Shown one piece after another: positions 43,986 through 53,908 of a stretch of 64,000 nucleotides of DNA. Every line of letters starts with the position of its first letter. The first letter of the stretch is position 1. The position numbers were made by a program, and so were the translations under genes. The DNA is from Ulva prolifera (Eukaryota > Chlorophyta > Ulvophyceae > Ulvales > Ulvaceae): positions 9,256,985 through 9,320,984 of the forward strand of contig CM041196.1 in the NCBI GenBank assembly GCA_023078555.1, written 5' to 3'. The notes beneath the pieces were generated by a model. It did no database searches. It was given only the letters and a program-made list of their open reading frames with translations, and had not been told where the DNA came from.

Positions 43986-46859
43986 ATGTCTTCAACGTTG
44001 AACATTGCCACGATCACCGTGCAAACGCTGAAATCGTACCTCACTGAATTAGATAGTAGAGCTCAATATGAGCCTACTTTTTATAGGTTCGTGGAGGTAG
44101 CGTCACAGGGAAACTGGGTTCCTGGCAACCGCATCCCGTCGCTGGTCATGGACAGGCCACACGGCTTTCCGGTGGACATGATGGAATCCGGCTGGGTATT
44201 GACAGCTTACGATGTCGCGATGATAGATACCATCCTTGCCGGCGATAAAAAGGCGGAGTCCAGGATGATGGCAGGCTTCTCGTCCATGGGAAGGGTACTA
44301 ACCCGCGAAGTAGCGGGCGCAAGTACTCCATACCGAGCTGCTACGCACCATTTAAAGCTGCTATGGGTCGCGATGCGAGAAGCCGCGTTTCAGCGGGCCG
44401 TCCAGTCAGAAGCACCGTGCGGGCTGCATGCCATCATGGTGTACAGGTCCGTCGCCACGACCCAAGGCCCCGACGAGACCATGGCAGGGCTTCTGCTTCG
44501 CCTCCGGATGACCATCGGTGGCCGGCCGATTACAGCATGGTGGGATAGGCTCCAGGCCAGCGCCCCACCAGCCACTCCGATGTGGCCCAGACCGGCGGTC
44601 CTCGAGGCCCGCTTAACGGCGCCAGTAATGCCGCCGCAGCTCGCACTCCAGGGTGCACAGCCGTCGGCCCCGCATGGCGGTGCCATGCCATCTGGGTCAC
44701 CGCAGGCCCCCGAGACTGGCCCTCCCGAGAGGGCAGAATCCTGCGGCCAGAGCGCTGTGGGGACCACGGTGGCGTCGCGCCTGGCACCAGCCCCCGACAG
44801 CCCCCGGGACGATGACGCAGCGGAACGTGCAGTGGCGGCAACACCGCCAGCGGCTCTGCCGGATCGACAGGAGTGCGCGGTCCCCAAGGCAAAGGGGGCT
44901 GCTGCTTCTGGGCGTGCAATGATGCACCCTGCCCAGCCCAGGAGGTTCAGCCGCGGCGCAGTACTGGCTGCAGCCGCCCAGGACCCTCCTGGGCCCACAC
45001 CGGCCTCGCCGCGCCAGTTAGCCGGTGCAGCTGGGCCGATGGAGGTGGACACCCCAGACGGTGGGGATGGCGCAGCTCGCCCATCCGCTTCGGGCCAGTT
45101 AGCCGGTGCCGCTGGGCCGATGGAGGTGGACACCCCAGACGGTGGGGATGGCGCAGCTCACCCACCCGCCGTGGGGAAGGGGTTCTTGTCCCCAGAGAGC
45201 TTGCTGCCACCGGAGGGCAGGGGAGGGAGACAGCCAATGAACCGGGCTCCGGAGAGGTCGGATGCCCGGCCGCTGAAGCGGCTGGCCGCGGAAATGTCGC
45301 ACGAGGCCCCCACGGGGAACCTCCTCCGCGGCATGAAAGTCGACGTGGTGGATGTGGAGGGTCCGTCAGGTGGCGCTAGAGTGCCCAGTGTTGAAGTGCA
45401 CCTGGCAGATTTCGGTGCCACAAAAGTTACGGTCGATGTGGCTGTCGCCCATTTCCGGGAGTTCTGGGTGACAGAGTGGTTCAGCTCTCTCCCGGTGCAG
45501 TATGCGGTAGTGAAGGCGGCTGTCCTAGCCGGGCCGGGGGTCATTGCGGTCCCGTCAGACCACATCGCAGGACTGGTCACCCGTGACCCTAGCAGCGACC
45601 CCGAGGCCCGTAGAATGCTGATGCACCTCGCCAAGTGGCTGAAGAGGGCGGACGCACTGAACTCAAGGTGTCTCCTCATCCCGGTGCCAACGGGGAAGCA
45701 CTGGGCACTTGCAGTGGTGTACTCTCCAAGTGCGATTCCAAATACCATCGTATGCACTTGTAACTGTGCATGTGAACACCCCCCCCCCCCCCCAAAACCC
45801 CCCGATTTCCCCACCTTCCCCCGTTTGTGCCGTATGACACAGTGCCCCTGTGGACACTCTAACCACCCCTACATGCAGGGCTTCTGCTGCTTGGGAAGTG
45901 CCCCGTCATGAGCTGGTTTGATTCACTTGCCGACGCGTCGGCAAGTGCACCAACTGCCCTCATAGACGTGATGAGCCTGGCGCTGTGTCAGGGCCTTACC
46001 GGGGTACCCCCCCTAACTGAGCTGCCTGAGGGGTTATCGACACCTGGTCGACAGAAGTTCCAGCCGAAGCGCGGAGCCAAACAAGGTGCCCTGCCAGCGT
46101 TGAAGCCGAAGCACCGCCTCAAATTACGCGTGGTATGTCTCATCTGTGTGTCACATCACTGTCGCCGTCAGTTGCACCGCATCACAGTGTGGCGGACTAG
46201 TCCTGCCAGCCACAAGTGGGGCCTCTGAACACAGGCGCGGTGTGCAGGTGAAAGGTGTTCCTGAACAGCGGAATACCTTTGACTGCGGGGTCCACACCTG
46301 CCTGATGGCAGAGGCTGTGGGTGACGCCATTAAACAGAGCGACCAGGGTCGCCAGAACATGGTGGTATTGTCCACCAGCGACGGGTCCGCTGTGGATCGG
46401 GGGGCTGTCAGCCGGCTGAAGCTGTTGAAGGCGGAGCATGTAGTGATATACCGTGTCCTCATGGCACGTACACTGTTACAGGAATGGGAGAATAAGGGGC
46501 GTGCAGGGGATTTCGTTGGTCGCCTAGGCTCAGAGGAGGCCCGACGCATCTTAATTGATGCCAGGTGGGATGTGAACCTGAAGGAGCCTATCTGCGCGGA
46601 CCTCACGGAAGAGGAACTACGGTACCGCTCCAGCCACCAATTGCCTCCTTCAGTGCAATGCATGTACGTGGCGCGTGTCCATGTCCAGGCACCATCGATA
46701 GTTGGCATGTCTTCTGACGCGGGAGCATCTGTCTGCAGGCACTGGTTCAGGACGACATTGTGGACTGATATTGTCCCCAGTGTTCAGAAGCCGGCGGAAG
46801 CCCTGAACGCCGAGTATAGATCCCTATTTCAAATGTCATTGCCAAGCCTTAGGCGATAA
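43986..46859 (+). CDS. Ulp1/SENP-like (C48) cysteine peptidase of the CACTA element
   Basis: Exon 1 (43986-45729) starts MSSTLNIATITVQTLKSYL. A long Ala/Pro-rich linker follows with an exact-type duplication QLAGAAGPMEVDTPDGGDGA at about 45,018 and 45,096. The peptidase domain begins near VAVAHFREFWVTEWFSSLP and includes VPTGKHWALAVVY (catalytic His). Exon 2 (45879-46132) supplies MSWFDSL (catalytic Asp). Exon 3 (46248-46859) supplies VPEQRNTFDCGVHTCLMAEA (Gln and catalytic Cys). The full His-Asp-Gln-Cys set of Ulp1 peptidases is present, and both junctions are in frame (A+GG gives Arg; phase 0). About 870 aa. Many CACTA and related plant/algal elements carry such a peptidase; it may cleave SUMO-like tags or process element proteins. 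A possible extra in-frame intron near 46,662-46,738 does not alter the catalytic part. Confidence 0.88.
45779..45794. repeat. 16-base poly-C tract in peptidase intron 1
   Basis: C run on the coding strand inside the 149-bp intron between the His and Asp exons. Confidence 0.85.
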
Positions 46860-46975
46860 ATACAGAATATGCGCATGTTGAGTACAGCAGCTGCGCTGCT
46901 CAGTAGATGACTGATGCTGTCCAGGCGGATGTTATTTTAGCAGAAACTACTGACAAAGTTGAGTCATTTGTTGAT

Positions 46976-46980
46976 TGTAA
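46976..46980 (+). terminator. TGTAA poly(A) signal after the peptidase gene
   Basis: TGTAA, the usual chlorophyte polyadenylation signal, 117 bp after the stop codon at 46,859. Confidence 0.5.
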
Positions 46981-47375
46981 TACTAACAGCAGACATGTGT
47001 TGCATGCGAACTGAAGCCATTGAGGATGGATAGTTATGTTTACACGAGATAACGATTGGGATACTGAGTCGAAATCCGTAGGTAAACTGTGGCGTCTTGC
47101 CTTATGTACCTATTGTGTTCAGAACAGTGTCAACGGTGCCACCCTGGCAGCAGCCCACAGCGCTGCAGTAATCGAGATAACGAGGTACAGTGCAGCTGCA
47201 GCGAAATGGCATCACGAACATAAGTATCAGCTCGAGACAATACGCACCAGTAATTGCATAGGTATACACGGACTGCAGGTTACAGATCCGTGTTGTGGCA
47301 CATCGCACCCCCACGCTAACACACACACCCCACTGCAATGAACCCCTTCAAATTCCCTACAAATCTACAGGCAGC

Positions 47376-50300
47376 CTACTCCCCGCCGGGTATGTCACCG
47401 TCATCCGCCTCCAGTATACCCAGCGCCTCTCGTAGTTCACTCATGGGGTCTTGGGGAGACTGCAAACACGGCGCCAGTTAGGCCACATCACGAGGTCACA
47501 CTTCGGAATCGTAGATACGGTGGACCGGACAGGGACGACGTAGGTGGACAGGGGACTCATACAACCAGCGACACACCTCCTGACTCGTCAAGAGGACCTC
47601 GTTCATGGTGGTGGCGTCTGGAATCAGCCCATGGCCAGAAAGGACCACCATGAGCATGATCCTCTGGTCATCCCCGGGTGACTGTAGACGCGGGTTGCAG
47701 CGCGTCATTGTCCCCCACATGGCAGCGGCACACTGCAGCTTCGTCTCCCTGTCGCAGGTGGATGGACCGGACGAAGGCGGATCGTCATTTATGGTTATGA
47801 CGGTTTTGCGGCCACGGTCCTGCTTGTTAACGGATACTACAAGAGTCCCAGGACCGGCTGGCACCAGCGAGGTCGCTGGGTCCCACATAGGGCGGTCTGG
47901 TCCCGACGTGGGGTCGACGGGGTCATACTGAGGCCCGACCGTCGGGGGCTGTGAGGCGGTGGACCTCACAACGCTCGAGGTGCCCCCCCCTCCGCCCCCC
48001 CCCCCCCCCCCGGCAAGACCCCAGAGGATGGATCCGAAGAGGGGGGGGCAACGCCTGACACGTGTACGCGGGCCAGAGTACCCAGAAGGGTACCTCCGTC
48101 GGGCCATGATGCGTTCAGGGCCGTTGGTGGCCCTGACGCGCAGCCCCAATCATCCCCGGGCCCCGAGCTGCTGCCAGATCCTGGCCTATCTGCGGACACC
48201 ACACCCCCCCCACCCGCGGCCTTTGGCAGGCCCCCCCCTGGCAGCAGGTGCCTGCTGAGCCGGCTGCGACAGCGCAGCTGCGGCGTTGTCAGTGCCGGCG
48301 GCTGCAGCGGCAGGGCCACCGCCACCACTCCCCCCACCCGGGGCCTTTGGCAGGCCCCCCCCGGCAGCAGCTACCTGCTGAGCCGGCTGCGACAGCGCAG
48401 CTGCGGCGTCGTCAGTGCCGGCGGCTGCAGCGGCGGGGCCACTGCCACCACCCCCCCCCACCCGCGGCCTTTGGCAGGCCCCCCCCGGCTGCAGGTGCCT
48501 GCTGAGCCGGCTGCGACAGCGCAGCTGCGGCGTTGTCAGTGCCGGCGGCTGCAGCGGCAGGGCCACCGCCACCACTCCCCCCACCCGGGCCCTTTGGCAG
48601 GCCCCCCCCCGGCAGCAGCTGCCTGCTGCGCCGGCTGCGACAGCGCAGCTGCGGCGTTGTCAGTGCCGGCGGCTGCAGCGGCGGGGCCACTGCCACCACT
48701 CCCCCCACCCGGGCCCTTTGGCAGGCCCCCCCCGGCAGCAGCTGCCTGCTGCGCCGGCTGCGACAGCGCAGCTGCGGCGTTGTCAGTGCCGGCGGCTGCA
48801 GCGGCGGGGCCACTGCCACCACCCCCCCCACCCGCGGCCTTTGGCAGGCCCCCCCCCGGCAGCAGCTGCCTGCTGAGCCGGCTGCGACAGCGCAGCTGCG
48901 GCGTTGTCCGTGCCGGCGGCTGCAGCGGCAGGGCCACTGCCACCACCCCCCCCACCCGCGGCCTTTGGCAGGCCCCCCCCGGTAGCAGCTGCCTGCTGAG
49001 CCGGCTGCGACAGCGCAGCTGCGGCGTTGTCAGTGCCGGCGGCTGCAGCGGCGGGGCCACTGCCACCACCCCCCCCCCCCCGGGGCCTTTGGCAGGCCCC
49101 CCCAGGCAGCAGCTGCCTGCTGAGCCGGCTGCGACAGCGCAGCTGCGGCGTTGTCAGTGCCGGCAGCTGCAGCGGCGGGGCCACTCCCACCACCCCCCCC
49201 ACCCAGGGGCTTCGGCAAGCCGGCGAGGTCCCCATCACCCGGGTCCACGTCGCTACCAGATCCCTTTCCACCGCCGGTGGTGCAGGTGGAACTATTCCCA
49301 CCCCCCTCCGCAGTGGACACCAGCGGTGCACCCAGGGCATCGGGGGGTAGCTGCTGGCGTACACAATGTGGGAGGTGCCCAAGCTCGCCGCTGTACACAC
49401 AGCGAGTGTGTTTGAAACCATCCCCCTAGCTGTGTCTCGCGCAGGCAGTTGAACGCTGTTATGACACTGCAGGGCATCCAGGAAAACACTCAAGAGCGGC
49501 ATGACACACCTGGCGCATTCTGGAACCTGCATCCCCATGACGATAGCCCTTGTAGCCAGGATTTGCGCCGCGTCGTACCCCCAGTCCTCAATGTCCTGGA
49601 ACGACGCTGGGACAAGGGCAAGCAACTTACTCTTCTTCTTTGCGCCCCCTTGATCTGCGGCACCTTCAATCTCAGGGACACTGGTGGTGCACAGGAACCG
49701 CCATGCCCTCAATGCCCAATGCCAGATGGTATCGCCCGGGCAGACGTCAATGAGGAGGGAGGTGAAATGGTGCACCGGGCTCCCGACGCCGGTGGGTGAC
49801 AGCCCTGCAAGCGGGGTACCGTTTAGAGGCCCACCGGGGGAAAGGCATCGCGTACACTACCAAACCAGGGAGCCGAACCAGCAACACCTCGGAACAGGCA
49901 GAGGCAGTCTAGGGACGCACAGGAAGTGTTCACAGCGGTGACCAGTATGGCCGCCATGAGAGGATCCAAAAAGCAGGGCCCGGCATCGCGATAGGGTTCA
50001 AGTTCCCACCCCGGGACCCGCAGCTTGACATCGGGGTCTGCGTGCGCCCTCCCAAACACCATAGCCTGGTAGGCGGCGAAGCAAAGCTGCAGCCCCGACC
50101 CGCAGGACTCCCGCTTCCCACGTACTGGCATGTACGCGACGCAGGCACTAAGCATGGCTTGGTGGAACGTCGTGACATCTGCGAAGCATTCAGCAAAAAG
50201 CATCGATTGATCAGACTCCTGCATGCTAGTTGAGTATACAACTCCTAGATTGAGTGACTACATGTGCAGGTAACACATGTACACGCCGTAGTCGTGGCTA

Positions 50301-51119
50301 CAGGGAGATTCGTATTTGAAGGAGCCACACCAGCCTCGGATTCAGCAGAGGGTGTGCCGCTGCGTACTCCACAACAAAAGGGGCCAGATTATAGACGGCC
50401 GCAACAAACTCCCCGATGATGTCAATGTCCTGCAGACGGTCTGTTTGCTAAATCGCTCCACCCCTGACCTGATTCCCCGATCGGGCGAAAAGGACACACG
50501 CAAGGCCGGAATGAGGAAAACAGCGATAGGCTACTGGTCAACGTCACATGCGCCAGGCAAGTTTGTAGAGGGTGCCCAGCGAGGAGGAACGCACATATAC
50601 GTCTATGAGATGAGGGTAGAATATGTGGATGTCGGTCAGCAGACCCCCACCGGCGGCCAAGTTTGTCACCGCTTTGGACACCTCACCATTGTGCCCTGAC
50701 AGGACGGGTCGGCAAGCTGTCTCCTGATAGACCCGCACTGCAAGTTCATCGCTTGGAGACCTCCCGCTTTCAGAGCAGAGAAGTGCCGCCCTCGTCTTCT
50801 CGTACAAGAACAACGAGCACAGGGGGTTACAACCCACCGGCACGTTGCAGGTGGGCTCGGGCACCTTGAGTTTGGCTTTGCCCTTTTTACCGCCCGTCCC
50901 CTCCTCGGCCTTTGAACGCTTGGTGCTGGGCACGTCCATGCACTGAGCGTCTGGGGGGAGGCCACTGAAGAAAAAACACCAGGCCCACAACATGGCCCGA
51001 GGAGTGGCGACGTAGTACTCTACAAAACACATCCCGCTCACACAACGTGATACACCACGTGCAACTGTCGGAAACACGGCGACAGGGAGGCACTGTCGAC
51101 AGTACACAAGTGTCAGAGA

Positions 51120-51160
<41 letters not shown>

Positions 51161-51797
51161 CATACTGCCGTGTTCCTTCGGGGGGGCATCGGGCTGTTTC
51201 CGCTTCTTGGAGCTCTTCAACTGCGGGAGCCCGCGCGCCGCCCTGTCGCTCTGTTGTACAGTCTCGGAGCCAGCAGCCCCAGCGTGACCCGATTCGGTAG
51301 TTGCCCGAGCGGGCGCTGGTGGGGCATGCTGGCGAACATTCCCAGTTACAGGCACCTACATGATCCGGGGGGACTCGGGATGGCGAATTCACCAACAAGG
51401 GCGGGTGTGACAAGGGCGGGGGTGTGGCGGATGGGCATGGGCGCCGACAGTGTATTTCCCGTGTGTAATGTCGGGGCCACACAGAACGGACCTCCTGGGT
51501 CAGGGGTGGGCACACCTTTTTCTGGCCGTACAACTTCGCCAGCACACAAGGGGCGTCACATCCAGGTGGAGGTGCTGAGATTCCCTCCCATGCTGGGACC
51601 AACAACTCCTCCTGCTCCCGCATCCACGCCCCGAGTTGCAGACAAGCGAGCACTACAGAATACTTCACGTATGCTACGCCCTGTTCTACTGTTTGCGAGA
51701 CACGGCCCACCTCCTGTAGCCCGGCATTCAACCAAGCGTCGCAAGCGCTGTCGGAGCCGGGCTGTCCTTTACGGCCGACGCGCCCCAAGTCCGTAAA
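47376..51797 (-). CDS. Unknown CACTA-encoded protein C, multi-exon, repeat-rich
   Basis: No family recognised. Supported exons, 5' to 3': up to 51,516 (ACDAWLNAGLQEVGRVSQTV, LLVPAWEGI, KLYGQKK); 51,328-51,166 (HAPPAPARATTESG, basic LKSSKKRKQ); 51,064 to about 50,545 (ARGVSRCVSGMCFVEYYVAT, LWAWCFFFSGLP, KKGKAKLKVPEP); 50,429 to about 50,340 (DIDIIGEFVAAVYNLAPFVV); 50,218-49,861 (DQSMLFAECFADVTTFHQAM, AAYQAMVFGRAHADP); 49,804 to about 49,435 (HHFTSLLIDVCPGDTIWHWA, LLALVPASFQDIEDWGYDAA); a Gly/Ala/Pro repeat region (about 49,400-48,190); a C-terminal part to about 47,502 (TKLQCAAAMWGTMTRCNPRL); 47,459-47,376 (SPQDPMSELREALGILEADD, stop TAG). Junctions 51,516/51,328, 51,166/51,064, 49,861/49,804 and 47,502/47,459 are in frame. 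The first exon start is not resolved. Converges on the peptidase gene. Confidence 0.62.
47995..48011. repeat. 17-base poly-C tract (Gly-coding on the minus strand)
   Basis: C run that reads as a poly-Gly segment in protein C, just 3' of the repeat array. Confidence 0.8.
48190..49210. repeat. Eight tandem units of 123-124 bp within gene C
   Basis: The landmark CGGCTGCGACAGCGCAGCTG starts at 48261, 48384, 48508, 48632, 48755, 48879, 49002 and 49126. Spacings are 123 or 124 bp and differ only in the length of short C runs. On the minus strand a unit encodes an Ala-rich block, GTDNAAAALSQPAQQ, followed by a Gly-rich block with LPK. Because 124 is not a multiple of 3, neighbouring units change frame as assembled. 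Either homopolymer lengths are wrong, or part of the array is intronic, or this domain is broken. Confidence 0.93.
51122..51158. repeat. 37-base poly-G tract in a gene C intron
   Basis: Poly-C on the coding (minus) strand, starting a few bases after the GTATGA donor at 51,165. Longest homopolymer in the window. Confidence 0.9.
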
Positions 51798-51819
51798 ATG
51801 GCCGGACCGAGATATCAGC

Positions 51820-52053
51820 GTGCCAATCACGGGAGACAGCGCCGGCCGCAGACAGGCGGGTGGTGTAGACGCAGCAACGCTTGTGTCAGGCTGGGCATCG
51901 CCAGGGCAACAGGCTACAGCTTCCTCACCACCCACGACAGACATCTTCTACAACACTTTTCGAAATTATCTGAAAAACTTTCGGGACGCAGCACACAATC
52001 AGCTAGCCGCAGTAGACGCCAGGACGATACCAGCGATAGATACACAACTCTGA
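51820..52053 (+). other. Possible small coding exon opposite the gene C start
   Basis: A plus-strand frame ends PPTTDIFYNTFRNYLKNFRD, AAHNQLAAVDARTIPAIDTQ and a stop. The wording is more protein-like than usual for a shadow frame and follows an AG at 51,818-51,819, but no partner exon was found. It overlaps the presumed promoter or first exon of gene C on the other strand. Confidence 0.25.
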
Positions 52054-52239
52054 GTCTATATCAATGCCGTGATGAGACTGCGGTCACGCGACAACAACCT
52101 TGCCTCGTCTGAAGCGACTCACAGCGCTCTGGGAAGCTTGGAAGGTACCACGCTCACTCCAGAGTTCAGCAAAGTCCGTACTCGGTGCTCGTGGGCATCC
52201 TGTCGACACTTGAGCAGCCGGGCTCATGCATTGTGCGCA

Positions 52240-52460
52240 TACAGAATGGTTGGTGAGGCACCGACCATTCCACGAAGGTGCTGACTGGGCACACGGGCGC
52301 TGCCCCAGAGCGGACTGGAAGGGGCACATGCATTGCTCGCATACAGAATGGTTGGTGAGGCACCGACCATTCCACGAAGGTGCTGACTGGGCACACAGGC
52401 GCTGCCATGGAAGGGGCACATGCATTGTGCGCATACAGAATGGTTGGTGAGTGTTCGAAT
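52240..52460. repeat. Palindromes, variant type (cluster 3a)
   Basis: GAATGGTTGGTGAGGCACCGACCATTCC at about 52,244 and 52,345 and a half copy at 52,438, with spacers ACGAAGGTGCTGACTGGGCACAC and GGCACATGCATTG. The same palindrome family as clusters 1 and 2 but with one changed base in the right arm (CGACC). Confidence 0.9.
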
Positions 52461-52729
52461 GCAAGCGCGAGTGGAAGCGTCATACCGTAAGTTAAGTTGG
52501 GCGAAATGTTAAGTATGTGTGCGGAGTACTTAGCACATGACGCCTGAGATCTGGGATCACACCTGCATGGTCAGTATCTGAGTCAGATACTTGAACCATG
52601 ACCTTGTTCGACCTATACAGAGAGCTGGAATGTGTCTTCTCATTCGCGGGCTGGTGACTGCCACGTGTCACCCCGTGCGTGCATTCGCATGTGCACCTGC
52701 CTTGTGCGCTACGAGGCACTTTCACAACA
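52452..52729. repeat. 278-bp direct duplication, copy 1
   Basis: As read here, identical to 52,922-53,199. It begins TGTTCGAATGCAAGCGCGAG and ends ACTTTCACAACA. Confidence 0.93.
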
Positions 52730-52921
52730 CCTCCCCCCTTCACGGGAGCGAGCGTGTGCAAGCTCATGAGGCACATGTGGAAGTTCTCTCGGAGCGCGTC
52801 GAGTGTTTGGAATGTCCTGTGGGAAGTTGTGCACACGAGAGGTCATGTTGGAGCGATCACAGGCGTCATGTGGTGCTTACGTTATGATGGGCCCATGTGA
52901 TCTTGGTTACTCATCGATACC

Positions 52922-53199
52922 TGTTCGAATGCAAGCGCGAGTGGAAGCGTCATACCGTAAGTTAAGTTGGGCGAAATGTTAAGTATGTGTGCGGAGTACT
53001 TAGCACATGACGCCTGAGATCTGGGATCACACCTGCATGGTCAGTATCTGAGTCAGATACTTGAACCATGACCTTGTTCGACCTATACAGAGAGCTGGAA
53101 TGTGTCTTCTCATTCGCGGGCTGGTGACTGCCACGTGTCACCCCGTGCGTGCATTCGCATGTGCACCTGCCTTGTGCGCTACGAGGCACTTTCACAACA
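52922..53199. repeat. 278-bp direct duplication, copy 2
   Basis: Second copy, 470 bp downstream. In copy 1 the palindrome block precedes the duplicated segment; here it follows it. Confidence 0.93.
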
Positions 53200-53380
53200 G
53201 TGAGGCACCGACCATTCCACGAAGGTGCTGACTGGGCACACGGGCGCTGCCCCAGAGCGGACTGGAAGGGGCACATGCATTGCTCGCATACAGAATGGTT
53301 GGTGAGGCACCGACCATTCCACGAAGGTGCTGACTGGGCACACAGGCGCTGCCATGGAAGGTGCCACACCGACCATTAGC
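53200..53380. repeat. Palindromes, variant type (cluster 3b)
   Basis: Repeats the 52,253-52,411 segment (half palindrome, spacer, complete palindrome at about 53,294, spacer). Confidence 0.9.
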
Positions 53381-53669
53381 AGGCCAGATCCAAATTACGA
53401 ATGAGGTCCATATCTTACCCAGACAATCCAGCGTTGCACCAGCCTATAAGGCGAATCCTCGACGCATCAGTGCGTCGCATTTAAATCCTGCTGTGCTCAC
53501 TCCTTTCCAACATAATGTGTCAACACATTTCCAAGCTCGGTCTGCCGGACCTGCATGTGCGCTGTAGCTTTCGCAACAGCTTGCAATGGCTTTCCAGTGT
53601 TCTTCATCTGCGGAGACTGCTTGGCCTGGTCTCGCGCTATGGAAGAGCACACGTTCCGGTCAGCGCTGC

Positions 53670-53887
53670 TGCCCAGGATGCCATAGGACATTCCACGGCT
53701 ACCAAGGAAGCCATAGGACATTCCGCGGCCACCAAGGAAGCCATCGGACATTCCGCGGCCACCGAGGAAGCCATAGGACATTCCGCCACCATCGTTCCTT
53801 GTGAAGCATACGCACGCGGGCGGATGGTCAAGAGCCTCGTAGGAACGTTCCTCTGTCAGCGGAACGCCTTCGGTTCCGCCCCGGAAT
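53670..53887. promoter_or_regulatory. Right subterminal repeat region
   Basis: Four units of about 33 bp built on GGACATTCCGCGGCCACCAAGG lie at 53,686-53,800, followed by AGGAACGTTCC, GCGGAACGCC and GGTTCCGCCCCGGAATG. These match the CGGAA/TTCCG words at the left end and are likely transposase-complex binding sites. Confidence 0.8.
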
Positions 53888-53905
53888 GTCACCATTCTCC
53901 TAGTG
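53888..53905 (-). repeat. Terminal inverted repeat, right
   Basis: GTCACCATTCTCCTAGTG, exact reverse complement of the left end. Confidence 0.95.
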
Positions 53906-53908
53906 ATA
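53906..53908. other. Target-site duplication, right (ATA)
   Basis: ATA directly after the transposon and before GCCCTCCTGTGG of the satellite. Confidence 0.93.

Larger units (their letters stand above)
30884..53905. mobile_element. Complete CACTA (EnSpm/CMC) DNA transposon, 23 kb
   Basis: The element starts CACTAGGAGAATGGTGAC and ends with the perfect reverse complement, 18 of 18 bases. It is flanked by a 3-bp ATA duplication, the size made by CACTA transposases, and the empty site is visible in the adjoining satellite. Both ends carry clustered CGGAA/TTCCG motifs, the usual subterminal binding sites of the family. Inside are a TNP2-type transposase with recognisable acidic motifs, a Ulp1 peptidase and two further multi-exon genes. 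Matching ends, matching target duplication and largely clean exon junctions suggest a recent, possibly still active insertion. The size is at the large end for autonomous CACTA elements. Confidence 0.95.

Noticed and set aside
43986-46859. Host SUMO protease captured between two transposons
   Set aside because: It lies within one element bounded by matching termini, between element genes, and carries the same intronic C-run feature as its neighbours.
30884-53905. Polinton/Maverick or LTR element
   Set aside because: The ends are CACTA with 3-bp target duplication. I saw no DNA polymerase B, integrase, packaging ATPase, capsid or reverse transcriptase signature.
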